A stretch of DNA of 64,000 nt from Natranaeroarchaeum sp042663585 (GCF_042663585.1 NZ_JBHTAN010000006.1:1798001-1862000); one strand, 5' to 3'. Shown: positions 51,239 through 60,883, counted from the stretch's first letter. Made by a program: numbers and translations. The notes: generated by a model not told the origin, from the letters alone.

Positions 51239-52111
51239 TCAGTCACCTCCCGCCTCTGCGGTAGCGGCCGCATGGGGACGCAGTTCCTCGAGCAGTTCGT
51301 CCATCGACTCCTCCTCGGCCGGATCGATCTCTTTGGCCTCCCGTTCGGAGGGCGCTTTCGGGATCGGATCGACCCCCTGAACGATCGTCGGCGAGCCATC
51401 CAGCCCGATATAGTCCGGATCGAGGTTCAGTTCCTCGTGATCCCAGACCGTCAGGTGATCCTCGAAGGTCTCGGCACGTTCCTGTGTCTCCTCGCGGAGA
51501 TCCCGGTGTTTCAGCCGATGTTCGGCCCGGCGATACACTGGCTCGAACTCGGGGTCAGTGACGATGACTGCGGGCATCGGCGCTTCGACAGTCTCGATCT
51601 CTTCGATGTCGCCTTCGACGAGGCGTTTCGCCCGGACCCGTCCCTCGTCGGGGTAGACCTCGAGCGAGATGACGTGCGTAACTAGCGGCCAGTCCAGCGC
51701 CCAGCAGGTCTGGGGGCCGGTGTGGCCCGTCTCTCCGTCGGCGGTCTTGAACCCCGCAAAGACCAGATCCGGCTGCTCGTCGAGGTTCTGTATCCCGGTC
51801 GCGACCGTAATCGCAGTCGCCCATGTGTCGGCCGCCGCCATCTCTCGGTCCGAGAGCAAGAACAGTTCGTCGGCGTACACCGACTCCATCCCCTCCCGGA
51901 GGATGTCCTTGTAGCCTGGCGGCCCCATGCTCATCAGCGCAGAGGTTCCGCCGTTTCTGACCTTCGTCTGGAGGGCGGCTTTCAGTGCGAACTCGTCGTT
52001 CGGGTTCATCACTGTCGGCGTATCTCCACGTTCGAGATGGCCGTCCTCGTCGAACGAAACCGCTCCCTCACTAAAATCCGGTACTCCCTTGGTTAGCGTT
52101 AGTGTGTACAT
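51239..52111 (-). CDS. etfB: Electron transfer flavoprotein beta subunit (FixA/EtfB)
   Basis: A 290-aa beta subunit. NPNDEFALKAAL near the N-terminus, then PDLVFAGFKTADGETGHTG and WPLVTHVISLEV are conserved in the family and bind the bifurcating FAD (in Fix-type) or AMP. It ends in a helical arm (EESMDELLEELRPHAAATAE). ATG 52111 lies about 50 bp after the ferredoxin gene and 2 bp separate it from etfA. Confidence 0.93.
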   Translation of the reverse strand: MYTLTLTKGVPDFSEGAVSFDEDGHLERGDTPTVMNPNDEFALKAALQTKVRNGGTSALMSMGPPGYKDILREGMESVYADELFLLSDREMAAADTWATAITVATGIQNLDEQPDLVFAGFKTADGETGHTGPQTCWALDWPLVTHVISLEVYPDEGRVRAKRLVEGDIEEIETVEAPMPAVIVTDPEFEPVYRRAEHRLKHRDLREETQERAETFEDHLTVWDHEELNLDPDYIGLDGSPTIVQGVDPIPKAPSEREAKEIDPAEEESMDELLEELRPHAAATAEAGGD

Positions 52112-52162
52112 TGGTATCTATTACCGTGTCAGATGCGTCTCTGAGTCCCCCGCGAATCGGTT

Positions 52163-52492
52163 CTACGACCGGCCGGCACGCCCGGCGTCGACGTCAATTG
52201 CGTCGACAGGACAGACGTCGACACAGAGCATACAGTCGATGCACTGTTCTTCCTGTGCTGGATCTGCCTTGATCTCGCTCTCCGGATGGCCCGGCGTGTC
52301 GACCCACTCGAAGACGTCTACCGGACAGTCCTCCAGACACGCACCGTCGGCGAGACAGATGTCGAAGTCGACGGCGACGTGTGTACCGTGGATTCCTAAC
52401 TGGTCGGGTTCCTCTACTGGTCCCCAGACGTCGTGGTCATTGTGCTGGTCGACCACGTCCCGGTTCTGCTCGAAGTTTGAATCTATGGCCAT
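52163..52492 (-). CDS. fixX: FixX-like ferredoxin
   Basis: A 109-aa ferredoxin-like protein. CLADGACLEDCP and CIDCMLCVDVCP are two 4Fe-4S cluster motifs; the first has one cysteine spacing altered as in FixX proteins. It is the first gene of the operon ferredoxin, etfB, etfA, fixC and the small gene. It should carry electrons to or from the FixC flavoprotein. Confidence 0.9.
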   Translation of the reverse strand: MAIDSNFEQNRDVVDQHNDHDVWGPVEEPDQLGIHGTHVAVDFDICLADGACLEDCPVDVFEWVDTPGHPESEIKADPAQEEQCIDCMLCVDVCPVDAIDVDAGRAGRS

Positions 52493-52624
52493 TGCTATCT
52501 AGTATGGAGTTGTGGTGGTTACTTAAATCTTAGATTAAAGACCAACATATTCCGGGCGGGTATTAGTCCAGTGGTACACGGCCGACCCGAACGTTTGTGC
52601 GTGATGCACCCGTCGGTGTAGCCG

Positions 52625-52798
52625 ATGAACGACCGTGAGGTCTGTAGCGAAGCGGGCTGTGACCGGCCCGCTGCCGTGTTGCTCCACATCCCGTGGGCCG
52701 AGAACAGGGCCGTCTGTACGGCTCATGCGCGAGTCCTCGCCCGACAGGACGGTGTCGTCGCAGAGCCAATAGAGGACGCCGCGGAGGACTGGCAGTAG
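52625..52798 (+). CDS. Small Cys/His protein, 57 aa (DUF8014-like)
   Basis: Starts MNDREVCSEAGCDRPAAVLL and ends in AEDWQ. CSEAGC near the N-terminus and CTAHA in the middle look like a zinc-binding set. Similar micro-proteins are widespread in haloarchaea. It converges with the bactofilin-like gene, with no base between their stop codons. Confidence 0.7.
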   Translation: MNDREVCSEAGCDRPAAVLLHIPWAENRAVCTAHARVLARQDGVVAEPIEDAAEDWQ

Positions 52799-53653
52799 TC
52801 ACTCCTGGTCGCGCGAGACGTCCTGTTTCAACTCTACTTGCCCGCTTGCCCGCATCGATCCGTCGACAGTGGCGCCCGATTCGAGTTCGAGGTCGCCACA
52901 GGAGACGTCGCCGAGCACTCGGGCGTCGTCAGCGATGGCGACAGTGCCGTTTCGGGTGGTCACATCGCCGTGGATCCGCGTGCCCGACCCGATGAGGATA
53001 TCTTCGCGCGCGCGCAAACTGCCGAAGACGTTGTTCTCCTCGCCGACGGTGATCGACTCCGCGCGAACGTTTCCGTGGAGCCGACAGTCGTCGCCGATCC
53101 GTGCCGGCGTCGAGACGCGCCAGGCGTCGTCGCTGACAGTCGCGTTCCGGGGCACGAGCAGTGGGTCTTGATCGGGGTCTTCGCTCTCGGCAAACTCGCC
53201 GAATAGCTCCTCGGCGGCTTCCTCCTCGCCGAGTCGGAGCAGTTGCGAGAGGTAGATAAACAGGAACACGATGGTCGGCATCGGATTGCGGATGACGATC
53301 CATCCGTTCGCCTCGAACCCTTCCTCGATGTCGACGTCGTCGCCGATATCGAGGTCACCACTGACCATCAACTGACCGCCGACGTGGACCCGCTCGCCGA
53401 GATAGGCGTCGCGGCCGACGAGGACGTTGCCGGCGACGTCACACCACATATCGAGTCGGCAGTCCGCTTCCGCCTCGATATCCCCGCCGAAACGAACCCC
53501 CTCTCCCGCGAGGACGTTCCGGCCGCGGACACCGAACTCGACCGTACTCCGCCCCCCGACGACGACGTCCCCGCCTGTTACCAGATCATGCTCTTCGACG
53601 GTGGTACCGTCGGGGATGGATAGTTCGTCCAGCGGATTCGATCGCAGCGACAC
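52799..53653 (-). CDS. Bactofilin-like/polymer-forming cytoskeletal protein
   Basis: A 284-aa protein with repeated short beta turns such as VEEHDLVTGGDVVVGGRSTV, GDLDIGDDVDIEEG and GSGTRIHGDVTTRNG, the pattern of a left-handed or right-handed beta-helix as in bactofilins. A hydrophobic segment TIVFLFIYLSQLL in the middle may be a membrane insertion. The repeats stack into filaments in the family. Membrane attachment in this one is unusual. Confidence 0.75.
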   Translation of the reverse strand: MSLRSNPLDELSIPDGTTVEEHDLVTGGDVVVGGRSTVEFGVRGRNVLAGEGVRFGGDIEAEADCRLDMWCDVAGNVLVGRDAYLGERVHVGGQLMVSGDLDIGDDVDIEEGFEANGWIVIRNPMPTIVFLFIYLSQLLRLGEEEAAEELFGEFAESEDPDQDPLLVPRNATVSDDAWRVSTPARIGDDCRLHGNVRAESITVGEENNVFGSLRAREDILIGSGTRIHGDVTTRNGTVAIADDARVLGDVSCGDLELESGATVDGSMRASGQVELKQDVSRDQE

Positions 53654-53760
53654 ACCACCTGGTTTCCCCCCACGAATATTAAACCCACGGCGGGCGTCCG
53701 ACGGGCGTCAGACAGACGCCATTCTGCACACTTTTACCTTCGAGGCCCCGATTTGTTCTC

Positions 53761-53964
53761 ATGACTACACTCGCGTTCGACGAACAGGGTGTCGACGTCG
53801 TCTACGAGGGCACCGAGTTCAGACTGGAGCGGGAACTGATCGAGAAAGCGACCGAAAAGAGCTACTTCGACGTAACCGATCACGAGGTGCTTCAGATGGT
53901 CGCCTCGAACCCGGACCTGCAGGGCGAGCCACGGCGGATCGGCGACGTCGTCGACCACCGCTGA
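53761..53964 (+). CDS. DUF5800 family protein, 67 aa
   Basis: MTTLAFDEQGVDVVYEGTEF and LQMVASNPDLQGEPRRIGDV match the haloarchaeal DUF5800 family of unknown function. The gene is isolated between two intergenic gaps of about 107 and 247 bp. The gap after it (53965-54211) shows no gene. Confidence 0.8.
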   Translation: MTTLAFDEQGVDVVYEGTEFRLERELIEKATEKSYFDVTDHEVLQMVASNPDLQGEPRRIGDVVDHR

Positions 53965-54211
53965 GACCGGGCCGGACAGGAATGACTCATTATCGCCGTC
54001 CGGGGCTATCGGATCGTCGTCCGCGAGGACGGCAGCGTCGACGCGGAGCAACTGGACGCCTTTGTCGCCGACGACGGTAACGACGGAGAGTTTCGGGTGT
54101 AACCGTTCTGCGACGAGTCCTGTCGGAACGAGTGTGAATAAAGATCAGTCGAAACCACTGCCTCTTTATCTCGGGAGGTTGGATGATGTTGGAGAGACTG
54201 TACAGACATAT

Positions 54212-54670
54212 ATGAACGATTCATTTGGTGGCCGGACGGGAGACGACGATGACGTCGAATACGTCGCGGTGAGAGAGGACGGAACGGAGACCGGAACGCT
54301 GTTCGATCCGGACGAGGAGGACGCCTGGATCGAATCGGACGCACTCGTCTCGCTCGCCGGCGACGAGGCGTCGGGAACGCGCTTCGACGCCGAGACGGGC
54401 ACGTATCACATCGAGTACGACTGGCGCGACGCCATGCCGATGAGCATGATCATCGTCATGGTGGTCGCCGATCTGGAGGGGACGGACCCGATGAAGCTCT
54501 CGCCGCTCTACGATTCGCTCGATCCGGAGCTACTGGACACGCTGTTTAGTCCGCGGTCGGACGGGACGCTCGCAGTCGGCGAAGTGACGTTTACGTTCGA
54601 GGGCCACCACATCCACGTCCACAAACACGGCCACATCAGCGTTCGCCCGCCCGAGGCGCTCGACGAATGA
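54212..54670 (+). CDS. HalOD1 output-domain protein
   Basis: A 152-aa protein. The C-terminal 90 residues (TYHIEYDWRDAMPMSMIIVM, LSPLYDSLDPELLDTLF) match the haloarchaeal HalOD1 output domain found in signalling proteins. The N-terminal 50 residues are acidic and unstructured. ATG 54212 is chosen because a TATA-like ACATATATG precedes it closely. It probably modulates a partner regulator. Confidence 0.82.
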   Translation: MNDSFGGRTGDDDDVEYVAVREDGTETGTLFDPDEEDAWIESDALVSLAGDEASGTRFDAETGTYHIEYDWRDAMPMSMIIVMVVADLEGTDPMKLSPLYDSLDPELLDTLFSPRSDGTLAVGEVTFTFEGHHIHVHKHGHISVRPPEALDE

Positions 54671-54683
54671 GTGTCTCCGACGC

Positions 54684-55205
54684 CTAGAGGTCGTCGTAGC
54701 GGTCGGCGGCCGACTCGAAGGCCAGTTCGTCGCGCTCTTTACTCCGACGTCCTTCGGCTTCGACGAGCGCCTCCGGATCCGGCGAGACGTCGTCGGTGAC
54801 CCGTGCCCACGAGTCGTGGACCTTCGCATGGCACCACCGACACAGATACACCGTTATTTCGTGGCGTAGCTCCTCCCCATCGCCTGCATACGAGAGGTGA
54901 TGTTCTTCCAGTAGCGGGCGTTCGTCGTCGTGGGCGACCCGCCGCTCTTCGAGGCCACAGCGAAGACACTCGCGGTCGTGGTTTCTGGATCGGAACTGTG
55001 GACAATCGGCCCAGTCCCAGTCGTCGCCGTCGGCAACCGGGCAGGCGAAATCGTCCGCCCGTCGTTCCCGTGCGAACTCGGGGTCCTGTTCGGCATACTC
55101 GAAGGCGTACCGACAGCGGCCGTCGTCGGTGACGAAGTCACAGATCTCGACGTGTTCGTACGGGTCGTCGACGCCGACTGACGTCCCGGCGGGCGTCTTC
55201 TCCAT
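54684..55205 (-). CDS. HNH-like zinc nuclease family protein
   Basis: A 173-aa protein. The central part has CLRCGLEERRVAH, LLEEHHLSYAGDGE and LCRWCHAKVHDSW, an HNH-type order with CxxC pairs and the EHH core, typical of haloarchaeal HNH proteins (DUF7097-like). Cysteine pairs at the N-terminus (CRYAFEYAEQ region and CPVADG) may bind a second zinc. Substrate unknown. Confidence 0.75.
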   Translation of the reverse strand: MEKTPAGTSVGVDDPYEHVEICDFVTDDGRCRYAFEYAEQDPEFARERRADDFACPVADGDDWDWADCPQFRSRNHDRECLRCGLEERRVAHDDERPLLEEHHLSYAGDGEELRHEITVYLCRWCHAKVHDSWARVTDDVSPDPEALVEAEGRRSKERDELAFESAADRYDDL

Positions 55206-55236
55206 ATCACCGGTCGGAGGCGAACACTGTTGAACG

Positions 55237-55893
55237 TTACTCCCCGACGTGTTCGATCTCCTGCATCAGCGTGTAGATGTTCGACCGTTCCTGACCCAGC
55301 GCGGCGGGGTGTGCGCCGACCGCGATGATCAGGTCGTCGCCGCTCGCGACGGTGGTGACGTGGATGTAGATGTCGACCTGCTCGCCCTCGAACTCGGCCG
55401 TGGTCTCGAAGGTGCTGATGCTCACTTCCTCGCCGAGCACGACCTCTTCCCTGCTGTCGACCTGTTCGACGTCGTCCAGCCCATCGTACTCGTCACCGAG
55501 TTGGCCCTGGAACTCCGAGAGGAGTTCGTCGTGTGATAGCTGGCCGATCGGGTTGAGCGATTGGCCCGCTATCTCGGCGTTCGGCGTCGACACGACCGCG
55601 AACGTCGCCGCCTGTTGGGAGTCACCCTGAACGGTCAGATCATTCTGGTACGTGTTGATCCAGTTGCCGACGATTACCCGGCGCTCGACTCCTGCCGCTT
55701 CGACGGTCTCGTCTATCGTCAACTCCTCCGTATTTGCGTGGCTGTACTCCGTCTCCTCAAGTCCGTTATCGCTGACGGAGGCTTCCGATGCGGTGAATTC
55801 GACGGTATCGCCGGAGATCAGGTCCATACAGCCCGCCATCGAAGCCAGCCCGACCGCGGCTCCCGTCAGTACGGCGCGTCGTCCCAATTTCAT
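55237..55893 (-). CDS. DUF6517 family Tat lipoprotein
   Basis: A 218-aa lipoprotein. GRRAVLTGAAVGLASMAGC is a Tat signal with lipobox (Cys22), and the body (VERRVIVGNWINTYQND, FETTAEFEGEQVDIYIHV) matches the haloarchaeal DUF6517 family. Function unknown. It is transcribed away from the glutamate-cysteine ligase locus across a 220-bp gap. Confidence 0.82.
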   Translation of the reverse strand: MKLGRRAVLTGAAVGLASMAGCMDLISGDTVEFTASEASVSDNGLEETEYSHANTEELTIDETVEAAGVERRVIVGNWINTYQNDLTVQGDSQQAATFAVVSTPNAEIAGQSLNPIGQLSHDELLSEFQGQLGDEYDGLDDVEQVDSREEVVLGEEVSISTFETTAEFEGEQVDIYIHVTTVASGDDLIIAVGAHPAALGQERSNIYTLMQEIEHVGE

Positions 55894-55964
55894 AGTGGTA
55901 ATAAGCCGGTCAGTATATAAATCCTTTCTGGCAACAAAACTGATGTAAAGCGCACTGATCCGCG

Positions 55965-56117
55965 ATGTCAGTCGAGACGTGTCTGCTCGCTGTCAAGCGT
56001 TTCGACTGTCACCGTATCGGTGGTCAGATCGAACTCAACGACGCGGGCGACGTGGTCGGCTACGGGCGTACCGACCGATATCGCCGGAACGAGATGCGGA
56101 GCAACGAGGACCTTTAG
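55965..56117 (+). CDS. Possible small protein, 50 aa
   Basis: MSVETCLLAVKRFDCHRIGG and further residues are open for 50 codons in the gap between two minus-strand genes. On the opposite strand the same DNA also reads an open frame without a good start codon. I cannot decide whether either is real. Confidence 0.22.
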   Translation: MSVETCLLAVKRFDCHRIGGQIELNDAGDVVGYGRTDRYRRNEMRSNEDL

Positions 56118-57625
56118 TCCCAGTCGACGACGGGCGTCTCCGATCGGCTGTACTCCTGATAGGCTCGCTGCATCGCGCTGACGGCTTCCTCGAAGGAGTC
56201 CCCGCCCGCAAGTTCTGCCCGAACACGGTCGAGTTTCCACGTGCTCGGTGTCGTCCGTTGCTCCCAGCGCGCTTCTAGGGGATCGATGTAGCGTTCGACG
56301 ACATCTTTCGGGACGTCCTGAGCCGCTAGCCCTGCCCGAGCGAGCGAGAACAGTTCGTCGTAGATGTCGTCTTTTTGTTGGGTGCGCTCCCCATCGGCAG
56401 TGACCCACGCGAGGTCGGCATCGATTCCGTCGGCGACCGCCGCGTAGAAGCTCTCTTCGGCGGCCTCGTGATCAAGCGTCGCGAGCGGGTGGTCGGTCGC
56501 GACGATACCGCGGAGCAGGCCCGCGACGAGCACTTGCAGGCCGACGTTGCCCGCGACGGTTGGCTGGGTGGGGAGAGGACGATACTCGATCCGGATCGAC
56601 CGACGGTCGCCGCCGCCGACTGGCTGGCCGCCGACGACCGAGCGGACCCAGCGCCAGTAGGTTCCGCGCTTGTGGTCGAACTCCCAGAGCCGACCGTCGA
56701 TGGTCGTCCGGTCGTCGTCCGCGACCCACTCGCGGAGGAACGGAGCACAGGTCGGATCGTCGAGGAGGTACTCCAGCGTGTCGGCAGTTGTTCCGATATC
56801 GCCGGGGACCCGAACCTTGTTCCAGGCGGCGTTGATCGATTGCTCGAAGGCCGGGATCCGGAGTTCGTGGTGGGTCTCGTCGAGCAGGCGTTCGGGGTCG
56901 TCGACGTCGTACAGATCGACGGGCAGCAGCGGCGAGTTCGTCACCAGCGCCAGCACGGGCCCGAGGGTCCGGATCGCGGCATTGTAGTAGGCCGGCAGGT
57001 CGTCGGCGTCCGGTAGCTGGAGATGGGGCTGGATAGAACTCGTCAGCGACTCACAGAGGATCGACGGGAACTCCACGTCCGCGCCCGGCACGGAAATCGG
57101 CACGCTCCCGTCGGTCTGCTGGAGTATCTCGTTGTCAAGCGCGTAGTAGCGAGTCGATTCAGTCATGTTTCGGGCTATCGTCACGCCGTCCTCGGAGGCC
57201 ACGTCGCCGAGGTACGAGCGGGTCCCTTCGGCGGGCGGGACGGCCCACATCGCGTCGAGCACGATTTCGGCCCCCGATTCGCGAGCCACAGCGCGTGCGG
57301 CTTCGAGACTGGAGCGGAGTTGGTCCGCCTGTGCCGCGATCCCGTCTTCGTCAAAAGGCGTCGGATCGGTATGTAGTTCGGCGTTGTGGAGGCCGAGTTC
57401 GCGGTCGCAGGGCGCGTCGAACACGTCGTCGGGAAGCCGAACAAGCCCGCCATCGTCCATCGCGTACGCCTCTATCTCGATACCGAGCGCGAAACCCGGA
57501 TTGTTCAGGTCGCCGCCCTCCAGCATGTCGGCAACCGTCGACGCCTGTCGTTCGACGCGCTCGTCGAACGTCTCTGCGGTCGCCGGCAAGAGCGACCGCA
57601 GGATCAGATCGGTGTGATCAGTCAT
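56114..57625 (-). CDS. Glutamate-cysteine ligase family (GCS2) protein
   Basis: A 503-aa enzyme of the GCS2 family that makes gamma-glutamylcysteine, the main low-molecular thiol of haloarchaea, or a related ligase. FALGIEIEAYAMDD near residue 50 provides the metal-binding acids, TESTRYYALDNEI and RIEYRPLPTQPTV are conserved active-site stretches. ATG 57625 is chosen as the start of the family sequence. No second biosynthetic gene lies nearby. Confidence 0.85.
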   Translation of the reverse strand: MTDHTDLILRSLLPATAETFDERVERQASTVADMLEGGDLNNPGFALGIEIEAYAMDDGGLVRLPDDVFDAPCDRELGLHNAELHTDPTPFDEDGIAAQADQLRSSLEAARAVARESGAEIVLDAMWAVPPAEGTRSYLGDVASEDGVTIARNMTESTRYYALDNEILQQTDGSVPISVPGADVEFPSILCESLTSSIQPHLQLPDADDLPAYYNAAIRTLGPVLALVTNSPLLPVDLYDVDDPERLLDETHHELRIPAFEQSINAAWNKVRVPGDIGTTADTLEYLLDDPTCAPFLREWVADDDRTTIDGRLWEFDHKRGTYWRWVRSVVGGQPVGGGDRRSIRIEYRPLPTQPTVAGNVGLQVLVAGLLRGIVATDHPLATLDHEAAEESFYAAVADGIDADLAWVTADGERTQQKDDIYDELFSLARAGLAAQDVPKDVVERYIDPLEARWEQRTTPSTWKLDRVRAELAGGDSFEEAVSAMQRAYQEYSRSETPVVDWD

Positions 57626-57841
57626 TGTGGTCGTATTGGACGCCCACGTCATAGCCCTTCGGCATCGGCGCGACGGCCGGACGTCGGACAGTCCACTCGA
57701 AGCCACAGTCTGTCGCGCCGCCAGCGCTCATCTATCCGCTCTCGAAGGCCCGCCATATAGTGAGATAACCGACCGAGGGAGGCGGGATGCCCTCACGGTG
57801 ATTTCCCAACCCCTTTCCGGAGAGAGCCCCCATATACGGCC

Positions 57842-58669
57842 ATGTTGCAACTGACTAGCGACGAGTGTCCGCGCACGAACGGTATGCCGATGCTCGGTCT
57901 CGGAACGTGGCAGAACGAGGACCCGGAGCAGTGCGCCGAGAGCGTCCGAACGGCGCTGGAGACGGGCTATCGACATATCGATACCGCGCACCTGTACGGC
58001 AACGAGGAGGCCGTCGGCGAGGGGCTTGCTCAGGCCGATGTTCCCCGAGAGGACGTGTTCCTCGCGACGAAACTCTGGTACGACGACCTCTCGTACGAGG
58101 ACGCCCTCGCGTCGACCGAGGAGCGCCTCGACGTACTCGGCGTCGACTATCTCGATATGCTGTACATCCACTGGCCGGTCGATACGTACGATCCCGAGGA
58201 GACGTTCCTCGCTCTCGAGGAACTCCACGAGCGCGGCCTGATCGAACGCGTCGGAATCAGCAACTTCGAGCCAGAAGACATGGAGACGGCCGCAGAGGTC
58301 TGTGACGTGCCGATCTTCGCCAACCAGGTCGAGTGCCATCCGTTCCTCCCGCAGGAGGAGGTCCGGGCGAAAGCAAAGGAACTCGACATGGAGGTCGTCG
58401 CCTACTCGCCGCTCGCTCGCGGGGCCGTCTTCGAGTCTGAGACGCTGACCGAGATCGCCGAGGCAAACGACGCCAGCGCAGCGCAGGTCAGCCTCGCGTG
58501 GCTACTCGAAAAGGGTGTCACGCCGATCCCGAAGGCGACGAGCAGCGCGCACATTGAGGACAACTGGGGCGCGCTTGCGCTCGACCTGAGCGACGAGGAG
58601 ATAGCCCGCATCGACGCCATCGAGGCGGTCGACCGGAAGGTCGATCCCGATTTCGCGCCGTGGAACTAG
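57842..58669 (+). CDS. Aldo/keto reductase
   Basis: A 275-aa NADPH-dependent reductase. The catalytic set is Asp in YRHIDTAHLYG, the Tyr of LYG, Lys in LATKLWYD and His in IHWP; IPKATSSAHIEDN is the NADP-binding stretch. Length is typical. A 216-bp gap before it separates it from the ligase gene and contains its promoter. Substrates of this family cannot be predicted. Confidence 0.93.
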   Translation: MLQLTSDECPRTNGMPMLGLGTWQNEDPEQCAESVRTALETGYRHIDTAHLYGNEEAVGEGLAQADVPREDVFLATKLWYDDLSYEDALASTEERLDVLGVDYLDMLYIHWPVDTYDPEETFLALEELHERGLIERVGISNFEPEDMETAAEVCDVPIFANQVECHPFLPQEEVRAKAKELDMEVVAYSPLARGAVFESETLTEIAEANDASAAQVSLAWLLEKGVTPIPKATSSAHIEDNWGALALDLSDEEIARIDAIEAVDRKVDPDFAPWN

Positions 58670-58716
58670 TTCGATAGCCGGAAGCTTGAAACCGGATCGC
58701 TCGTTCTGTATTCCGT

Positions 58717-59457
58717 ATGAGTACGCGGTTGTCAGGAGGTGGCGGGCTAGTCGGTGCGATCAGGATCGACCTCCAGCGGTTACACGAAAGCTGGATGGAA
58801 CTCTTGTTCCCGCGCCAGCGGGGGACCGGCCACTCCGTGCTCGGGAAGTGGACGCCGAACACGACGAGTGGCTGGATCGGCTACCGGCTCTGGTCCGCCA
58901 TCGGTGTGCCGATCGTCGCGGTGCTGTACCCGCTGGCGCTGTTCGGCTTCATGCTCCGATTCTACTCGACCCGGATCGATCGGGTCGCCGCAGGGCTCGG
59001 CGTCGTCGGCGTCGTCGTCATCGCGGCGCTGGTCTGGGGCGTGCTGACAGTCCTCGCCCACCAGGCGTTCAGCACCGACGGCTTTCTGGCGGTACTGGCG
59101 GCCGGAATCGTCGCGACAGTCGCCGCAGGACTCGCCGTCGTCACCTCGCAGTCTGGCGGCCGCCCCGTCTCGGTCGTCTTCGCGTACCCCGCCGCGATGA
59201 CCGCGCTCTTTCTCCCGCCGGTCGTCGCCGCGCTGTTCTCGCCGACGATCGGTGATGTCATCCTGTCGGGCAGTGACTCGCTCGCGATCTGGCTGCTCGA
59301 CACCGTCCTTAGCGTCGGCGGGATCGACCAGTGGCTCTCCGAGCAGTATACGCTCGCCGGGGCGGCCTATCTCGGGATGTGGTTCGGTATCGCCGTCCCG
59401 CTCGGCTGGGTAATCGGCTCGATGGTGACGCTTGCCGAACTCGTCCGGCCGTCCTGA
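58717..59457 (+). CDS. Hypothetical membrane protein, 246 aa
   Basis: A hydrophobic protein with about five to six transmembrane segments (IGVPIVAVLYPLALFGFML, GVVGVVVIAALVWGVLTVL and others) after a polar 55-residue N-terminal part. No known family recognised; similar Yip1-like or uncharacterised haloarchaeal membrane proteins exist. It starts 47 bp after the reductase. Confidence 0.75.
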   Translation: MSTRLSGGGGLVGAIRIDLQRLHESWMELLFPRQRGTGHSVLGKWTPNTTSGWIGYRLWSAIGVPIVAVLYPLALFGFMLRFYSTRIDRVAAGLGVVGVVVIAALVWGVLTVLAHQAFSTDGFLAVLAAGIVATVAAGLAVVTSQSGGRPVSVVFAYPAAMTALFLPPVVAALFSPTIGDVILSGSDSLAIWLLDTVLSVGGIDQWLSEQYTLAGAAYLGMWFGIAVPLGWVIGSMVTLAELVRPS

Positions 59458-59507
59458 ATCCTCCCTGTCTCGGTATGCTTAGGAGGCAGCAGTACTGACG
59501 CCCCAGT

Positions 59508-59702
59508 ATGGAGTTCGATCTGACCAAGACCGTCGCAGCGTTCCTCCTGATCAACGCGATCGGCGTCGGCGCGCTGATCGGTGCACCGATGATGGAAACG
59601 GACACGATCCTGATGATGGTACTGCCCTCGATGCTCGCCTTCGGTGCGATCACGCTCTCCCTCGGCGTCAAGTACGGCGAGTACCGGGCGACTACGGCCT
59701 GA
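59508..59702 (+). CDS. Small two-helix membrane protein, 64 aa
   Basis: Two hydrophobic helices (VAAFLLINAIGVGALIGAP and ILMMVLPSMLAFGAITLSL) joined by a short loop, typical of small haloarchaeal DUF7333-like membrane proteins of unknown role. The frame is clean and the gene is preceded by its own gap of 50 bp. Confidence 0.7.
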   Translation: MEFDLTKTVAAFLLINAIGVGALIGAPMMETDTILMMVLPSMLAFGAITLSLGVKYGEYRATTA

Positions 59703-59777
59703 TTCTCGCGACCGAGAGTGTCTATCAGCGGACCTGATCCCGTCAATTATTTCCCCGCGTAGAGCCACCCTCGGAGT

Positions 59778-60161
59778 ATGTTCGGAGGAGGTGGCGGTGG
59801 CATGGACCCCCGCAAGATGAAGCAGATGATGGAACAGATGGGCGTCAACATGGAAGACCTGGACGCCGAAAAAGTGATCATTCAGACCCCCGACGCCGAT
59901 CTCGTCTTCACCGACGCCGAGGTGAACAAGATCGACGCGCGCGGCCAGGAAACCTACCAGATCGTCGGTTCGCCCGACGAACAGGAACCCGGCACTGCCG
60001 GCGGCGACGCGCCAGCCGTCGAGAGCGGTGACGCAAGCGGCGTCCCCGAGGAGGACGTCGAAATCGTCGCGATGCGCACGGGTGCGAGCGAGGACGACGC
60101 TCGCGAAGCGCTCGAGGACAACGACGGTGACCTCGCTGCCGCAGTCGACCAGCTAGAGTGA
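59778..60161 (+). CDS. Nascent polypeptide-associated complex protein (alpha-NAC)
   Basis: A 127-aa archaeal NAC subunit that binds nascent chains at the ribosome. MDPRKMKQMMEQMGVNMEDL near the start is the family signature, VIIQTPDADLVFTDAEV is the NAC barrel, and the C-terminal 40 residues (EIVAMRTGASEDDAREALED) form a UBA domain. It overlaps the tRNA methyltransferase gene by 4 nt. Confidence 0.94.
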   Translation: MFGGGGGGMDPRKMKQMMEQMGVNMEDLDAEKVIIQTPDADLVFTDAEVNKIDARGQETYQIVGSPDEQEPGTAGGDAPAVESGDASGVPEEDVEIVAMRTGASEDDAREALEDNDGDLAAAVDQLE

Positions 60162-60883
60162 CCGTTCTCGTCGTTCGCGGGAGCAGACAGTTCCTCGTCG
60201 AACCCGGCGAGGAGCAAGGCACCGATCTGGGCGTACTGGCGGTGCCGGAAGACGTCGAGCCAGGCGATACGATCGAGACGCATCTCGACGAGGAGTTTCA
60301 GGTCCGGCGTCTGCGCGGCCCTGACCTGTTCAACCACATGGAGCGCACCGGCGCGCCGATGATGCCCCGGGATATCGGGCTGATCATGGGCCACGTCGGC
60401 GCTGGTAGGGGCGACCGCGTGCTGGACGCCGGGACCGGAACCGGCGTACTCGCCTCGTATCTCGGCCGAGCGGGTGCGGACGTCCTGACGTTCGAGCAGG
60501 ATCCCGGATTCGCCGAAGTGGCCCGCGAAAACATGGAACTGGCCGATGTGAGCGATACCGTCGAAGTGCGGGCGGGCGACGTGACCGAGTTCATGACGGA
60601 TTGCGAGGAGCGATTCGACATCATCACGCTCGACACGGAGGACGCCCCAACGGTCGTCGAGCAAGCCCCGGAGCTACTCGCACAGGGAGGGTACCTCGCT
60701 GTCTACTCGCCGTTCGTCGAGAACACTCGCGAGGCCTGTCGCACTGCACGAGAGGTCGGCCTCTCCGACGTCGTCACGCAGGAGACCATCCAGCGCGAGA
60801 TGGATTTCGACGACCGCGGCTCCCGGCCCTCGACCGCCGGTGTCGGTCACACCGGCTATCTGACGTTCGCGCGCAACGTCTGA
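60158..60883 (+). CDS. trmI: tRNA (adenine-N1) methyltransferase TrmI-like
   Basis: A 241-aa SAM methyltransferase. The N-terminal beta domain (LVVRGSRQFLVEPGEEQG) is followed by DAGTGTGVLASYLG for SAM binding and ITLDTEDAP in the catalytic region, as in archaeal TrmI which methylates A57/A58 of tRNA. It follows alpha-NAC with a 4-nt overlap, an order conserved in many archaea. Confidence 0.88.
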   Translation: MTVLVVRGSRQFLVEPGEEQGTDLGVLAVPEDVEPGDTIETHLDEEFQVRRLRGPDLFNHMERTGAPMMPRDIGLIMGHVGAGRGDRVLDAGTGTGVLASYLGRAGADVLTFEQDPGFAEVARENMELADVSDTVEVRAGDVTEFMTDCEERFDIITLDTEDAPTVVEQAPELLAQGGYLAVYSPFVENTREACRTAREVGLSDVVTQETIQREMDFDDRGSRPSTAGVGHTGYLTFARNV